Assembly: GCA_036320915.1 (NCBI GenBank)
Contig: JAXBDG010000012.1
Coordinates: forward strand, 1,352,501 to 1,416,500
Direction: 5' to 3'
Source: Linnemannia elongata
Lineage: Eukaryota > Mortierellomycota > Mortierellomycetes > Mortierellales > Mortierellaceae
DNA length: 64,000 nucleotides
Every line of letters starts with the position of its first letter. The first letter of the stretch is position 1. Positions 31,215 through 43,614 of this stretch are shown piece by piece. A program made the translations under genes and the position numbers. A model generated the notes under the pieces. It had not been told where the DNA came from and did not search any database. It saw only the letters and a list, made by a program, of their open reading frames with translations.

Positions 31215-32158
31215 TTCATCACCTCCACTTAGCATGTTTTCTATACTAAGAGAGGCTAGTAGGTTTCGCCCCGAAGACTTAAATCAAGCAACTGCTCTGT
31301 TATCACGTAATCTCTTCGTATCCCATCCCTTGAATTGCTTCATTCCTTGAAGTTATCATCCATCATTGTCCCTTGAAGTTGCTCTTGGTTTTTTCTTATT
31401 CCTCCCCTTCTCTTACTGCTCTTTTTGAATCCTAACAAGTGGGCTCTCGCAGTCAAGATTTTTGCTATACACAGTTTCTACCTTTTTTTCAAATACAACA
31501 ATAACCCATAACAAATCCCCACGAAAAAAAAAATAATTCTATCAATGCATCCAGATCCTTATTAAACATGATTTTCTGTTGTTTGTGCTCTTACTATGTT
31601 TGTTTTTAATATCTTTGCCGCTGTCTGATGATTGTAATATGGATATGGCAAAACGTTGTCAGGGCGTGTTGGTTGGTAGAATTATGCGTCAAGGAGGTGG
31701 AAGTAATGGGATACCTGAGATGAGAAGAGTGAGGGTGAAAGTCTGGCGAAAGCAGGAAAAGCCTTTAGTTAATGGGAGGTGCTGGTCCACCACGTCTAGG
31801 GACACAAAAGGGCGCACCTCGACAAAATGAGATACATCAAAATAAACAAGGAGAGGGGCTTCATTACAATCATAATCCTAGCGCACATATGACCGACTTG
31901 AGATAACCAAAAAAGCAACCTTCATACAACCAAGGGTTCGGGTTTCGGTTGTCGGCCGCTTAGGGCAACGCATTGCGGTCATTGTCAGGAGGTGTCACAT
32001 CGTCATAGTCTTCGTCGTAGTCACAGGCCTCCCGTTGGTTGTGGACAACAAAAGAAACGATTGAATGTTAATGCTCTAAAGAAACGCGGTACAATACCAC
32101 GCCATGCGACACCTTTGCCGTTGCTTTTTTTTTAATGTATGGTCGATCGTGCTTCATT
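31215..32158. other. Spacer and 3' region of the receptor-like kinase gene
   Basis: 31320-31375 has short CCCTTGAA-type repeats like the 22-kb minisatellite. The part next to 32159 should hold the 3' UTR of the kinase gene. No other gene seen. Confidence 0.5.
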
Positions 32159-35100
32159 TTAAGGATCTCTATGGGATTGTTGTGGAGCACCAGCTGACGA
32201 AGATGGGGATGTGGGTCGGTTAGAAGACATGGGAGAAGTGCGGGACGCAGGGAGACTATCCGAGGCTGTTGTTGACATGGACTTCCGTCCAGATGACTCC
32301 TGCAGTTCCGGATCTCTTCCCAAGTATTCGCAGTTCTAAAATGAAATATAGACAACACATTACAGAAAGAACTGTCAGAGCTTGCTCTCTACGCGTATCA
32401 TCCAATGAAAAACCAGCTCCGAAGAGCAAAGCAATATCAAATAATCAAAGCAAGCAGGACTTACAAGGACTTGGGTCATGGTGGCACGGCGGTTGGGGTC
32501 AGCTTTCAGCAACATGCGGATCAAATCTCGAGCCTTGGGGTCAGGAACTGCCAACTCGAAATGTGGGATCTCTAGCTCTCTTGAGGAGTTCCATCTTAAT
32601 CCTGTAGCGAGCACTGGAGTATCAGCTGAAGGGTGTGCCAAAAAGTGAAGCACCGTTTCATCCGATAGCGAAAGCGGGAACAATGCCCTCGTCGAAAATA
32701 GTTCCTATTACAATGCGACATCAATAAGAATAATAGATTAATACATGAATCGGGTAAATAAATAAAGGACAACGAATAAAGGGGAAAAAAAGAGAGTGAA
32801 AACATACGTATATAAGACAGCCAAAGGCCCAAAGGTCGATGCTGTAGTTTGCAATGACGCCTGAAGAGGCTTGTTTGTCGATTGTGGTACCCCTGGCAAC
32901 CTCTGGTGGGCAGTAACGAACAGTGCCAATACCAATACACTCCTCGCTGGCAACCCTCGATGATTCGAGGTCAATCAACTTCCACTGCTGCCGATTGTCG
33001 TCCCGGTTGTGCATCACATTCGATGGCTTCAGATCACAATACACAATCCGCCTTGAGTGACACCACGTCAAACACCTCAACACGCCCTTCACAATATCCC
33101 GGATGTATCCCTCATCCAACGCCGGCCCAGACTTGTAGAGCCCAGGCCCCGTCAGATCCAAAGTTTGATCCTCTGGTCCCGCCTGCTCCCTCAACGCTAC
33201 CTTCTTGGCCTTCCTTGCGTTCTTCAACATCTGCGCCAGAGTCTCGTCCAGTCTCTCCAAAATCGTCAACCGGATCTTGGCGGGTTTGTTAGGGTCATCC
33301 GTCTCTGACAACACCAACGTCGCCACATGCTTGAGTTCTACCACACATGGCCCCTTCAAACGCTTCAAGATCCTGCATTCCCGCTCCCAGGCTTCCTTCC
33401 GAGCAAACGACTTGATCACAATTGGTTGCTGAGTGTCCGAATCCACCGCAAAGACAATATCGTTGGTTTCACCATGGATTGGACTGGGTGAGTTGGAAGG
33501 CTTATACCTCGCCGGAAGGTTCTGCACCAGGCTGGCTAGAGCTGGGCTGTCGAGCGTCGTGTATGTCTTTGAGGACTTTGTTGTCGATGTCGAAGTTGTG
33601 TCCTTGCGTCTCAAATCCACAGTCGATTGGTCACCCACCGATGATTCTTTAGACATATCACCCATCGTCGCGTGTTTGGCTTGTTGAGCAGACACTGATC
33701 CAGTTCCTGCCTGTGCGCCGCCCGTCAAGAGTCCCGCTTGCGTTGCTGCACTCCCATCCTCTCCAAGTCCGGTACACATCAAGGACACGCGATCCAGAGG
33801 GCTGACAGAATTGAAAAGTGTCGCATCACGAGGGCTGGTGGATCCATCGCGGCTCAACACATCAGACGAAGTGCCCACCGCTAACGAGATCGATCCCGGT
33901 CCCTGCGACGATCCTGTTCCCGAAAGAATCGACATTCCGCTGGCATCTCTTCTTGCTTGTCGCGACCCTGAGTGGATCATCATTGGTATCCGATGGTTAC
34001 TGTTGGCACCAATGCTGCCAGTTGAATGACCCAAAGAGCGCTGTGTCGAACCGGGGGCGTGGACACGTGTGGGTATATAGCGCAAAGTGGGAAGGCCCTG
34101 GCTGTTCTCTCTCTGGTCGAACGACAGCGACGACGCAAACGTCCACCGGTCGGCATCCTCTTCATCATCCTCGGCCAGATACGACGGATAAAATGGGTCT
34201 GACGAGATAGAACCCACTCTGGCGCCTACGGTGCCCGGGAATGTGCTCCTATCAGCATCTGTCTGAGAGGCGCTCCTGGCATGTGACGACTGCGGTGGAG
34301 GTGGGTAATAATTTCCCGAAGACCGACTTGACGACGCTCTGTTTGAATCCATGTCCGCCGCAGTGGTAGCCGCCATGGTGACCATTGGGTATCCTTGGTT
34401 CTCCCCTTGGAGTTGTTGTCCATATGTCGGCAAAATCGCTTGAGGTCCTCGAGAACGCCTGTTGACCGAGGAAGATCCAGAGGCGTCGCCAATCGTGTCT
34501 TCGTACTTTTCCATGCTCTCCATGATCTTTTCCCCCGAGGGGTATGACTCCCCTCCATCGTCCGGGTACTGGGGGGTATTCTGGGGCTCTGTTGGAATCA
34601 TTTCCTCTTTCCGTCTGGCCGACCTTCTCCTGAACAGTAAGAACCCCACAAACGCAGCAATCAGCGCGAGGCTTCCGCAGACCACGCCAATCGTCAGAGG
34701 TAGATTGTTCTTCTTATTGCCCGGCATGCCAGAGCTGTTGTCGTCCGGTGTAGGTGTTGCGGGTTGGGGGATTGAAGGCCCGAATTCCTTGGATGAGCTC
34801 CAGCGCCAGGTGTTTGTGTCCAAAATATATACGTTGGCATCTCCAAGCAGAGGCGTGCCGTAGCCCCCCCAGACAAGCATGTTGGTGCCGTTCAGGAGGG
34901 CCGAGTGTCCCGTCCTTGGTCCCGGTCCCTGCTGTTTGTTAGTTGTCATCCTGTCCCACTTCCACTGGGTACTTGATGCGTCCAATACCCATACGTCGTC
35001 ATCCACAGGACCATCAGGACCACCTCCTATCAAACATGAAAAAGTAGATAATCGATGTTTGCCAAGTTAGAAACAAGTCCTGAATCGGATTGCCTGTGTG

Positions 35101-37257
35101 TTAGTGTTTGTTTCTGTGCGAACTGCGGGTGGTTTATTTTAGATATCCCTTGCGTGGCGTGCCTGGAATTGGGAGGGCACAGAACATATTCTATCTCAGT
35201 TGTGTCACCGAGGATGAGGGGTAAAAATAGCCAAACATAAAAAAAAAACCCAACCACACGAAAAACAACAACCAACAGACAACGACTAAATTTACCATAG
35301 ACGATCATGGTATTGTTGAGACAGACAGCCGTGTGACCCTTCCTCGCCGAAGGGACAGATCCACCACTGCCGGCGCTGACAGGGACAGCCAGTCGCCAGA
35401 CCTCAAGTGTGAGATTAAACGTGTTCACGGTATTGAAGGCGGCACCAGTTTGGTCACTACCGCCAAAGATGATCATCGTGTTGAGCGCTGGCAGCTTACA
35501 CATTGTGTGGTACACCAATGCAGGCCCATTGGCAATCGATGTCCATGTGAAGGTGCTGTCGTCCTATTTGGATCAATGTTGATGGTTTTATTGTTGTTGA
35601 CCATTTGGCGAAGACAACGAGAAAATATGCAGGAAGAAGGGGGTGGTAGGGGAAGAAGAGAGGCAGGGAAAGAAAAGCAGGGGTCAGTAAAGCAAAAGTA
35701 AAAGAGAAAAAAAATGCCCCATCGCGTCCAACTTCTTCCTATGATCATGATGGGTATCCTTTTGTGTATTTGTGGCCATGTCTCTTCTTTTTCCCTCCAT
35801 TGTAAAAATAGAAGGTTGGTTATTGGGCACAAGAAAACACGCTGAAGGCACATACAAAATGTACTGTACAACTCAAGACAATGGGACAGATAGAGAGAGA
35901 GAGAGTGGGAGGGAGGGATAGAGGGGGAAGGAGGGAACAAGAGTTCGTTTTTTGTGGGCTGGTTGTCCTGCTACTGTTACTGTCGTTACCATCTGTTTTT
36001 GTCATCGCCACAACCACAACCACAACATTAGAAATAGAAATAACAGCGCCCTGATTTACCAGTTTGATGAGGTCATTGAGGACGCCCGAGCTACTCGAGG
36101 AAGCTAGACCATTGGCACTAACAACAATGCCTCCGTGTTGAAAGACGAGTGAATCTGATGTCCCGATCGCAGCACCGAGTCGAAGGGGTGGCGCCACCGC
36201 AGGGTTTGCTATATTGTTGGAAAGATATAATCATGGACACAGATACAAAACAAACAAACATGCAAAAGAAAGAAGAAGGGAAAAGAAAAATAGAAGCAAG
36301 GTCGAGTGCGTGAGTAAGTGAGTAGGGCTGAGGAGGCTGAGGGAGGTGAATGCGACATGATGGTATGGATTGCTGTAATGAACTAATTGAGAGTTGTCTT
36401 GAGTGTGTCGTCTATTCCGGTCCTCTTCAGGGGTATCAACCTGCTATGTACAGTACATAGTAAGCCGAGACCCACCCATCCGGGTCCTGGCTGAGAATGT
36501 GCATTTAGGGCAGGGGACCAAGATGGAGGAGAGGGAGAGGGTATAGGGACAAGTGGTATCCGTCGAAAACCAAAAAAAAGGCCAAGCGGACAAGGAAAAT
36601 CGAAAAAAAAAGAGATAAACAGATGCAAGCCGTTTTTTTTGGACGGGATGTTGCTTGCTTACGTGAGGTGGGGATGGACCAGATCCAGTTGTAGATGTCC
36701 AGCATAAGGAGATTGTTATACGCTGCAGAGGCATTGCCAACCAGTGAGAGCATCTTGCCCTGAGATAGGAGTGGGACCGAAGTGAAAAACTTTTGAGGGT
36801 TGGGCAAGCCACCAGACTGGATCGTGGGTTGGGACCATTGGCGGAGGGTAGTGCTCCAGATCCAGAGGTCGTTGGATCCGAGGATAGTGGGTCCGTACGG
36901 GTTTTTAGCCGGGTCGGTCGTGCCACCAAAAATGACCATAGAAGTATCAACGATGGCTGCACCATGGAAGGCGCGCCAGGGCGGTGTGGGAGCAGCAGCC
37001 ATGGTTGTTGTTGTGAGTGTTGAGACTGTTGCTGTGGCGAGAATGAGGAAGGCGAGGTGGGATCTCGATCGTTGGTGTCGTTGTCTTTTTGGAGTTGATT
37101 TCCATGTGGTTGAGGTGATCAGACAGTTAGGGTGGCGAGGAGAGTAAGGACATGGTGGTGGTATTGAGTCTTTGAGAGAATAAGGATGTCCATGTGAATG
37201 TGAATGTGAGTGTGAATGTGAGCAAGAGTGAGAGAGTAGCCATGTTGGCGTTGCCAT
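32159..37257 (-). CDS. Kelch-repeat transmembrane receptor-like protein kinase
   Basis: Six exons: 37257-36663, 36208-36060, 35563-35296, 35026-32808, 32704-32465, 32335-32159. All introns are GT..AG, phases agree, 1215 residues. The N-terminus has a Ser/His-rich lead and a hydrophobic segment (HLAFLILATATVSTL) likely to act as signal anchor. Kelch-type motifs follow (VIFGG, HGGIVV, MIIFGGSDQTG, MIVYGG, MLVWGGYG, each with a later V.(I/V)LD...W), then one membrane segment LTIGVVCGSLALIAAFVGFLLF (~448-469) with RRR after it, ~390 residues of Ser/Gly-rich linker, and a kinase domain (~858-1157): VIKSF lysine (~876), VYCDLKPSN (catalytic D ~1002), LIDLES in place of DFG, CPPEVARG. Inferred role: a cell-surface sensor with cytoplasmic kinase output. 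The missing DFG glycine and phenylalanine make the activity uncertain. Confidence 0.85.
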
Positions 37258-38277
37258 AGTTGTCAGAGGAAGAAGGAAGAAGGAGGGAGGAGGGAGGAGG
37301 AGGAATAAAGGGGAGGGAAGGATGGATGTGAGAGTAAAAAGGGGAGTGAGAGGAAGGGATTGGAAAAAGGTTACATAAAAAGGGCTGCGGACGAAGAAGA
37401 AAGTGTCAACCACATATAACAAAAAGACCAAGATATGAATAAGAAAGACTAAAAATGTCAATGCGAGGGGACAGAAGGAAGGATGGAAGGCCGGAAGAAA
37501 AGGAAAAAAAAAAAAAAAAAAAAGAGACAGTGAAGCTCCCAGTCGGTAAAAAATAAAGGTGGCGAGCCACTTTGTTGCTTGAGAGTCCCAATGGTCGTCC
37601 ATCCAAGGCAGAGGGGTACATTTCGTAGGATAAAAACAGGTTGGCACAAGGTGTGGTGACACCATGATGCATTGCGCCTTGCCTCATGCCCCTCGCCATA
37701 TAATGTTCCATAGCATGGCATGACCACCTATTCGTTGGCTGTTGCGATGGACCATAGAGCGTACCGATTAAAATCGGATCTTCAAAAGGCCCCATGGTGT
37801 CATGGGCAAGTCAAACTGCAAAGGCCTACTCATATGGGTTCTTATTGTTTAATTGTCCCCCCCTTTTTTTTCTCTCTTGTTGCTCATCTTATTGCCTTTG
37901 AAATGACTCCCCCCTTTTTTTCCAATCACGGTGTTGTTGTTGTTGTAGTAGTTGTTGTTGTTTATGTTGCTGTTGTTCTCCATCCTTGTCGAAGTTGCAT
38001 ACAATTGAAACCCGATTTATCAGATGTCACTCCACCCCCAACAACTGACAACACCAACGACTGAGACAAGTCAAAGACACCAGGAACAGTTGAGAACCAG
38101 TCAACAAAACCAAAAAAAAACCACAAAAGCAAAAAATAGGAAAGGTACTGTACAACGCTCTGCCATTGATACCGTTCGTGCGCTTGCCGCCATCATTATC
38201 ACCATCATCATCATTATTCTCATCATCCAACATACTAGTGTCATTTGTTCTCTCGCTCCCTCTCCCTCTCTCTCTCT

Positions 38278-38309
<32 letters not shown>

Positions 38310-38604
38310 TCGCATCCTGCCGGCTAAGCCAGGTAAGCAGTCGGTAGGACTCGCGAGACGGTTAGTCAACAATAGTTGAACAAGCTTGAGTAGCGCGTCC
38401 AATTTTTTTTCTCACCATATCAACTCTCCTTTCCTTCCTCCTTCTTCCTTGGCCAATAATGCAAGAAAACACCAGTTCTAGGGGGGGGGGAGAGGTAATT
38501 GTCTTTACTCTTTCGATAAACTCTCCGGGTATGACAAAACAAACAAATAAACAAGCAAACAAACAAACAAACAAAAGTCAATCACTCTGCAAAACCCATT
38601 GTTT

Positions 38605-38637
<33 letters not shown>

Positions 38638-39127
38638 CTTCTTCTATACCTGAGTTGAATGCAATACACACCACCTGCCGTGTTTGATGAGAACCCAACC
38701 TAATGTCCGCTCCTTTCTTACCCCCCCCCCCCCCCCCCCCTTTATGTGTCGGTGTTGGTTGCTTAATTTGATGCCCTCGCGCGCTTTGGTACATACATGA
38801 ACCAACAAGCGGCCTATTCGGCTGTTAGACCAGTAAAGAAAAAAAATTCGACGACACTAAGTTGGATGGTGGCGAAACATGACCAGTTGAACGCACATCT
38901 GGTGCCTGAAAAAAAAAATAGAAACAGAGCGAAGATCGCTGCAAAAAAAAAAAAAAAAATAGAAACGAAGATCACTGCCCTCTAGGGATAGGCCCTTAGT
39001 CAAGAACAAATGACTGAGTGAGCTGCTATCAGCGTTTTTATCAATAATTTTGATATGGCGGCAGGGCTCTTTAACCTTGACCTTGTACACAAAGCACAGA
39101 CTCCCTGCTTTGTTTTTTATTTTTACT
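37258..39127. other. Intergenic region with dense simple repeats
   Basis: No gene supported. It holds the promoter of the kelch-kinase, an A20 run (37505-37524), (CT)n at 38249-38310, (AAAC)n at 38535-38576, T29 at 38609-38637, C20 at 38721-38740 and A17 at 38943-38959. Confidence 0.6.
38249..38310. repeat. (CT)n microsatellite
   Basis: CT/CCCT runs of ~62 bases, followed within 430 bases by (AAAC)n, T29 and C20 tracts. Confidence 0.8.
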
Positions 39128-39170
39128 CTACAAATCAAAAGTATGGTCATTGGGGTCATAGTTCTCAACG

Positions 39171-39215
<45 letters not shown>

Positions 39216-40722
39216 GAGCAAGTAAATAGGGCGTTAGTTTCGACGTTCATACATAGAACAAACTCCCAAAAAGGGGTAAAAAGAACGGCGAAAAGAACAG
39301 TAACGTACATGAGTCGGTAGAGGTATGATGGCGGGTGACCACCCTGGTTGGTGATAAAGAGGTTCACAAAGTCTGGCGAGACATAATCGTAGTAGGGGTT
39401 GGTCACCGTCACCTTCTCGATCAAGTCGCCCTCCTCAAAGCCAAGAACAGAGTCTGGGTTGAATGTAACATTGAAGCTGTCTTCATCGTAGGGGTATAAG
39501 GGAGAGAGTTTGTACAATCCCGTGCACACCACCACAGGAATCGAGTGGTGCTTTGCTGCTGCTGCCATCATATGTGTTCCTGAGATCGCCACCAATCCTC
39601 CATTTGCCAAAACTAATTGAAGATAAAAAACGAAGCATAAGACGGAAAGTTTGTTAGACGGGTTGCTATATTGATCAACATCAATTCTTGTAGTGGTAGC
39701 GCAAGGAGATATGTCGATTCACCAAGTATTTCGTACCAGCATGTGTTCCGAGAATGACCTTGTTAACGCGCGACATAACAGCAAAGACGGCAGAGTCAGG
39801 GATGACTGTCGTCTCAATTCCCGCTTTTGAAAGCTCTACTGCCATATCCTGTCCCGAGTATCTACATTTTTGAAATTATAGCAAATCAGCAAAGCCATGT
39901 TGGTCATTGTTTGTGCGTTTGTTCCACCCTTAGAGACCCATGTCCACGTTGTTCATGACGAGATCCTAGAAGAAACGACTTACGAGGGCGCGCTCTCGGC
40001 GACGAGCACCTGGAACTTTCTTTTGACTGCAGCCATCTTCAAGAACTCCTCCACGGTCTTGGAGCGTCCGATAGTCATGATGATCTCGCTATTATTACAG
40101 AAACAAAAGTCGAAAACAATAAGTATCGTCTTGTAGTCATACCTTTCGGCATAGGTGAACACAAGTGGTATTACAAACACACATAGAACAAGAAAAATTT
40201 GCAAAGAGGAAGGAGGATGACTCACTTTGAGTGAATTTGGAGCGAGGCCTGGTTCTTGATGCTGTCGTAGATGTTTTCGAGTTCGTCCTTGATCTCGCGA
40301 ATCTCCTGGATAATGTTGCTCCGCAAACTGCTTGGGTATTGCACATTGTCGTCAGGGATCGAGCTGGTCTCGCCAAGCAGGTTGTACATGGACGAGGAGG
40401 TAGTCAGAGGAGCAGCATGGAACTCTGACTGGTTCTTGTTGGTCGAGGCACTCGACTCGGCTTCGCGGAACTCCTCGCGGATAACGTGAAGGACGCGACG
40501 GACAATATTGCCGACGGCGAGCTCTGTTGGATTCGCCTGGACGAGTCTTTGACCGACGGATTTGACAATGTTGAGGAGCTGGTTGCAGGTGGTCCAGTTG
40601 TTTTTGGAGATGACGACGATGAGGAGCTTGAGGGTTGCCTGGGCGACGGCCGAGGATCCGACGAGCTGGCGTCGCTTGAGTTTTGCGACGAGGTCGTCGA
40701 CGAGTTCGTTGTTCTTGCTCAT
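39128..40722 (-). CDS. GCD7: Translation initiation factor eIF2B subunit beta
   Basis: Five exons: 40722-40226, 40088-39984, 39861-39737, 39612-39309, 39170-39128 (stop TAG), 357 residues, phases consistent. An N-terminal helical part ([23 protein letters not shown]) is followed by the Rossmann-like IF-2B domain: [105 protein letters not shown]. It is a regulatory subunit of the guanine-nucleotide exchange factor for eIF2 and senses phosphorylated eIF2-alpha. The last intron has a 41-base T run on the gene strand immediately before its AG. The gene is divergent from CAF1, with 569 bases between the two ATGs. Confidence 0.95.
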
Positions 40723-41291
40723 TGTATTGTGTTTGAAGGTGTGTCCTGTCTGTGTGTGTTGATGATTGAGATGCCAAAAGGTGAGGTCGGGTGGACAACA
40801 AGCGATTCAGATGTCGTGGTTGAAAGTAGTTGTGTTCACAGCTGAAAGAAAGAAAGACAGAGAAAGAGAACTTTCAAAGCAAGAAGAGCAAACAACTTTT
40901 TTTTTCTTCTTCTTTGCTATTGTACGTGGAATCTGGAATGGCAGAATTGTACGTGACCCCTTGTTGAGAATCCCCCGTTGAACATCACTTTTCAGACTCT
41001 TGCATTCTTTCTCTCTTCTTCTCCCAAAACAAACTCGCACACACGCACACAGGCACACACACCTTTCTGTACAATCAGCCTACACACTCCCATTTTCACA
41101 CACAACAGCACACTCTTTCTATTCAAACAGTAACATCTTCCTTCATCTCGCTGACCTTACAACAACAACTTCCTTCAAACACAAGAGACGACATCAAACG
41201 AACAAACGACAACATCGTACCAGCGCATCAAATCCGCCACAGCAAGCTCAAAGACAACCAGGAAACAGACAGAAAAGGACAAGGTGTCGCC
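40723..41291. promoter_or_regulatory. Shared divergent promoter of eIF2B-beta and CAF1
   Basis: 569 bases between divergent start codons, with CA-rich and CT-rich tracts (41030-41060) near the CAF1 side. Both genes act in mRNA translation or decay, so co-regulation is plausible but not shown. Confidence 0.5.
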
Positions 41292-43001
41292 ATGCCTAGC
41301 CCTAACGAGAGAGCCATCATCAGAGAAGTCTGGGCAGAGAACCTCGACCGCGAGATGGCCCTCCTTCGCGATCTCGTCGATCAATACCCTTACCTCGCCA
41401 TGGTAAAAAAATACGCTAAACAGCAATGCATTCACCTATACCATCTAGCAAAGTCCTCTTGTCGTTGTCCTCCTTCATGACTTTATACTTTTTGACCTAA
41501 TCACCCATCTCCTCCTCTTATTTTGTTGCGTTTCTGGCATTCACAGGACACAGAGTTCCCAGGAGTGGTTGCCCGACCCATCGGTACATCTTTACTCTCT
41601 CTCTCTTTGTTGCGCTACCGTTTTCTGGAGCAAACGACTTCTAGCACAGTTTTTGTGAACTTGGGCGTATGCGACAGAGGGACTGACTGGTGTTCGCGTT
41701 GTCTTTTCATCTCTCATAGGCAACTTTCGCACCTCGGCCGACTATCACTATCAGACCCTGCGCTGCAATGTCGATCTGCTCAAGATGATCCAGCTGGGCG
41801 TTACCTTTGCAGACGAAAACGGAAATGTTCCCAAGGATGCTTGCACATGGCAGTTTAACTTCAAGTTCAATCTTTCGTAAGTCTTGCTAAAAGACTTTGA
41901 ACAGGAGACAAACGCACTCGAAAGGAGGAAGGAGACGGATCTGCAACTGTTTCCTTCTTGTTTGCTATCATGACCCATTTGATTGATTGATTGATATCTA
42001 ATACTCATAATATCCTTTTCTTACTGTAGGGATGACATGTATGCACAGGATTCTATCGACTTACTGACAAAGTCCGGCATCAACTTTCAAAAGCACGAGG
42101 ATTACGGCATTGACGTGCACCACTTTGGAGAGCTCTTGATCAGTTCTGGATTCGTGTTGCTAGACGATGTCAAGTGGATCTCCTTTCACAGGTATGGGCT
42201 CTCGACATGTCAGTGTTCTCGTGATTGTCCCTACCTCTTTGGCACTGGATCAGTACATATCTGTGCCTCCAGAGACCATTTTTGCTAACATACCGCATGA
42301 ATTTTTTCTTTACAATGGATGATAGTGGTTATGATTTTGGTTATCTCCTCAAGATCCTTACATGCAGTCCGATGCCAGCAGAAGAAGGCGACTTTTTTGA
42401 GTTATTGAGGACTTACTTTCCTTGCATATACGACATCAAGTACTTGATGAAGAGCTGTAAAAACCTCAAGGGTGGCCTCCAGGAATTGGCCAATGACCTT
42501 CAGGTACAGATTTATCACCCTTGCGTAACACATATGGGTATATTCTTCGCGTTGAACATGGTTATATTGGAATCTGACCGTGAACTTATTGGTTCCCTGT
42601 TTCTTAGGTTGTGAGAATTGGAGCTCAGCATCAAGCAGGAAGTGATAGTCTGTTGACCTGCTCGACGTTTTTCAAGATGAGGCAGATTTTTTTCGAGGAT
42701 AAGATCGACGACACGAAATATCTGTAAGGCAAACTCTTCGCCCCTCTTCCTCAATAGTTTCGTTTTACTTCTTAGCGTTCGACTATGTAGCACAGAGCAA
42801 GCTAACGCATCCTACCTTTTCTCAATTTCTAGTGGCTACCTCTACGGATTGGGTTCAGCAGTGGGATCTTCAGCAGCACAACCGAACTCGATTGCCTCGT
42901 TCAACTCTGCAGCAGGAAACGATAGTCCCCTGATCACCAATCAGTCGACAGCACCCAACGGCAAGATTGGCAACTTTCACAAGCAAATAAACAGCAATTA
43001 G
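41292..43001 (+). CDS. POP2: CAF1/POP2 deadenylase of the CCR4-NOT complex
   Basis: Seven exons: 41292-41402, 41547-41583, 41720-41876, 42030-42191, 42326-42503, 42608-42723, 42833-43001, 309 residues, all phases consistent. It is a DEDD-type 3'-5' exonuclease that shortens mRNA poly(A) tails. Motifs: DTEFPG (D38, E40), SGYDFGYL (third acidic residue), [10 protein letters not shown] (H and D of Exo III). The core is the usual CAF1 length; the ~45-residue Ser/Asn-rich tail is variable in fungi. ATG 41292 is chosen because [15 protein letters not shown] matches the family start. Confidence 0.95.
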
Positions 43002-43614
43002 TTCACTCTATCCTCGCCTGCCGGCGCCAACTTCCTCCAAGGAAATTATGACATCACCGAACATGAAAATAGTGAGCGCCCTACTTCTCGAAAGAGAGGT
43101 GGATTTCTGGCCAATCAGGTGCTTGGATGGATAGCAATCATTTTTTATTGTGGCAGAGAGCGGGCCACGGAGTGAGATCCTTCTCTTCACATTCATTTGG
43201 GATCATTGTACGTCTTGCTTGCAGGGTCAATGCAGGGGTCAAGAAGGAACCTGCCTGGGATTCAGTCAGACTCGGAATCAATATCATCGCACGCAAAGGA
43301 CACGAGTGATCATACAGGAAGCCTCTAACAACAACCGGCACAGAGATCTGGAATAGACATCATCTACCCTCTGTCCTTTACTGGAGAGTGGTGAATCCCG
43401 ACATTGCGAAGGGAAAAGCATTCATTTGAAAAAGTGATGTCGAACCTTTGATTCAACATTCGACATTCACATCACCGCCATCATCATCATTACATAAAGA
43501 CCATGGACCGGGAGATGTTCTTGAAAATCAGTTGTCATGGCGGAACCAACATCAACTAACGTCCATTCAACCCCACACCTTGTGCACCTCCAATCCTTCT
43601 GCCTCTAGTCAAAC
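43002..43614. other. CAF1 3' region and eL28 promoter
   Basis: No gene supported. A pyrimidine-rich, TCT-containing stretch (43570-43614) lies directly before the eL28 ATG, as is usual for ribosomal protein genes. Confidence 0.5.

Noticed and set aside
31579..31830. 83-codon frame with hydrophobic start
   Set aside because: Isolated, with no signal-peptide cleavage context, domain or splice partners.
38200..38760. CRISPR-like or structured repeat array
   Set aside because: The region is a run of simple microsatellites and homopolymers without spacers; CRISPR is not expected in a fungus.
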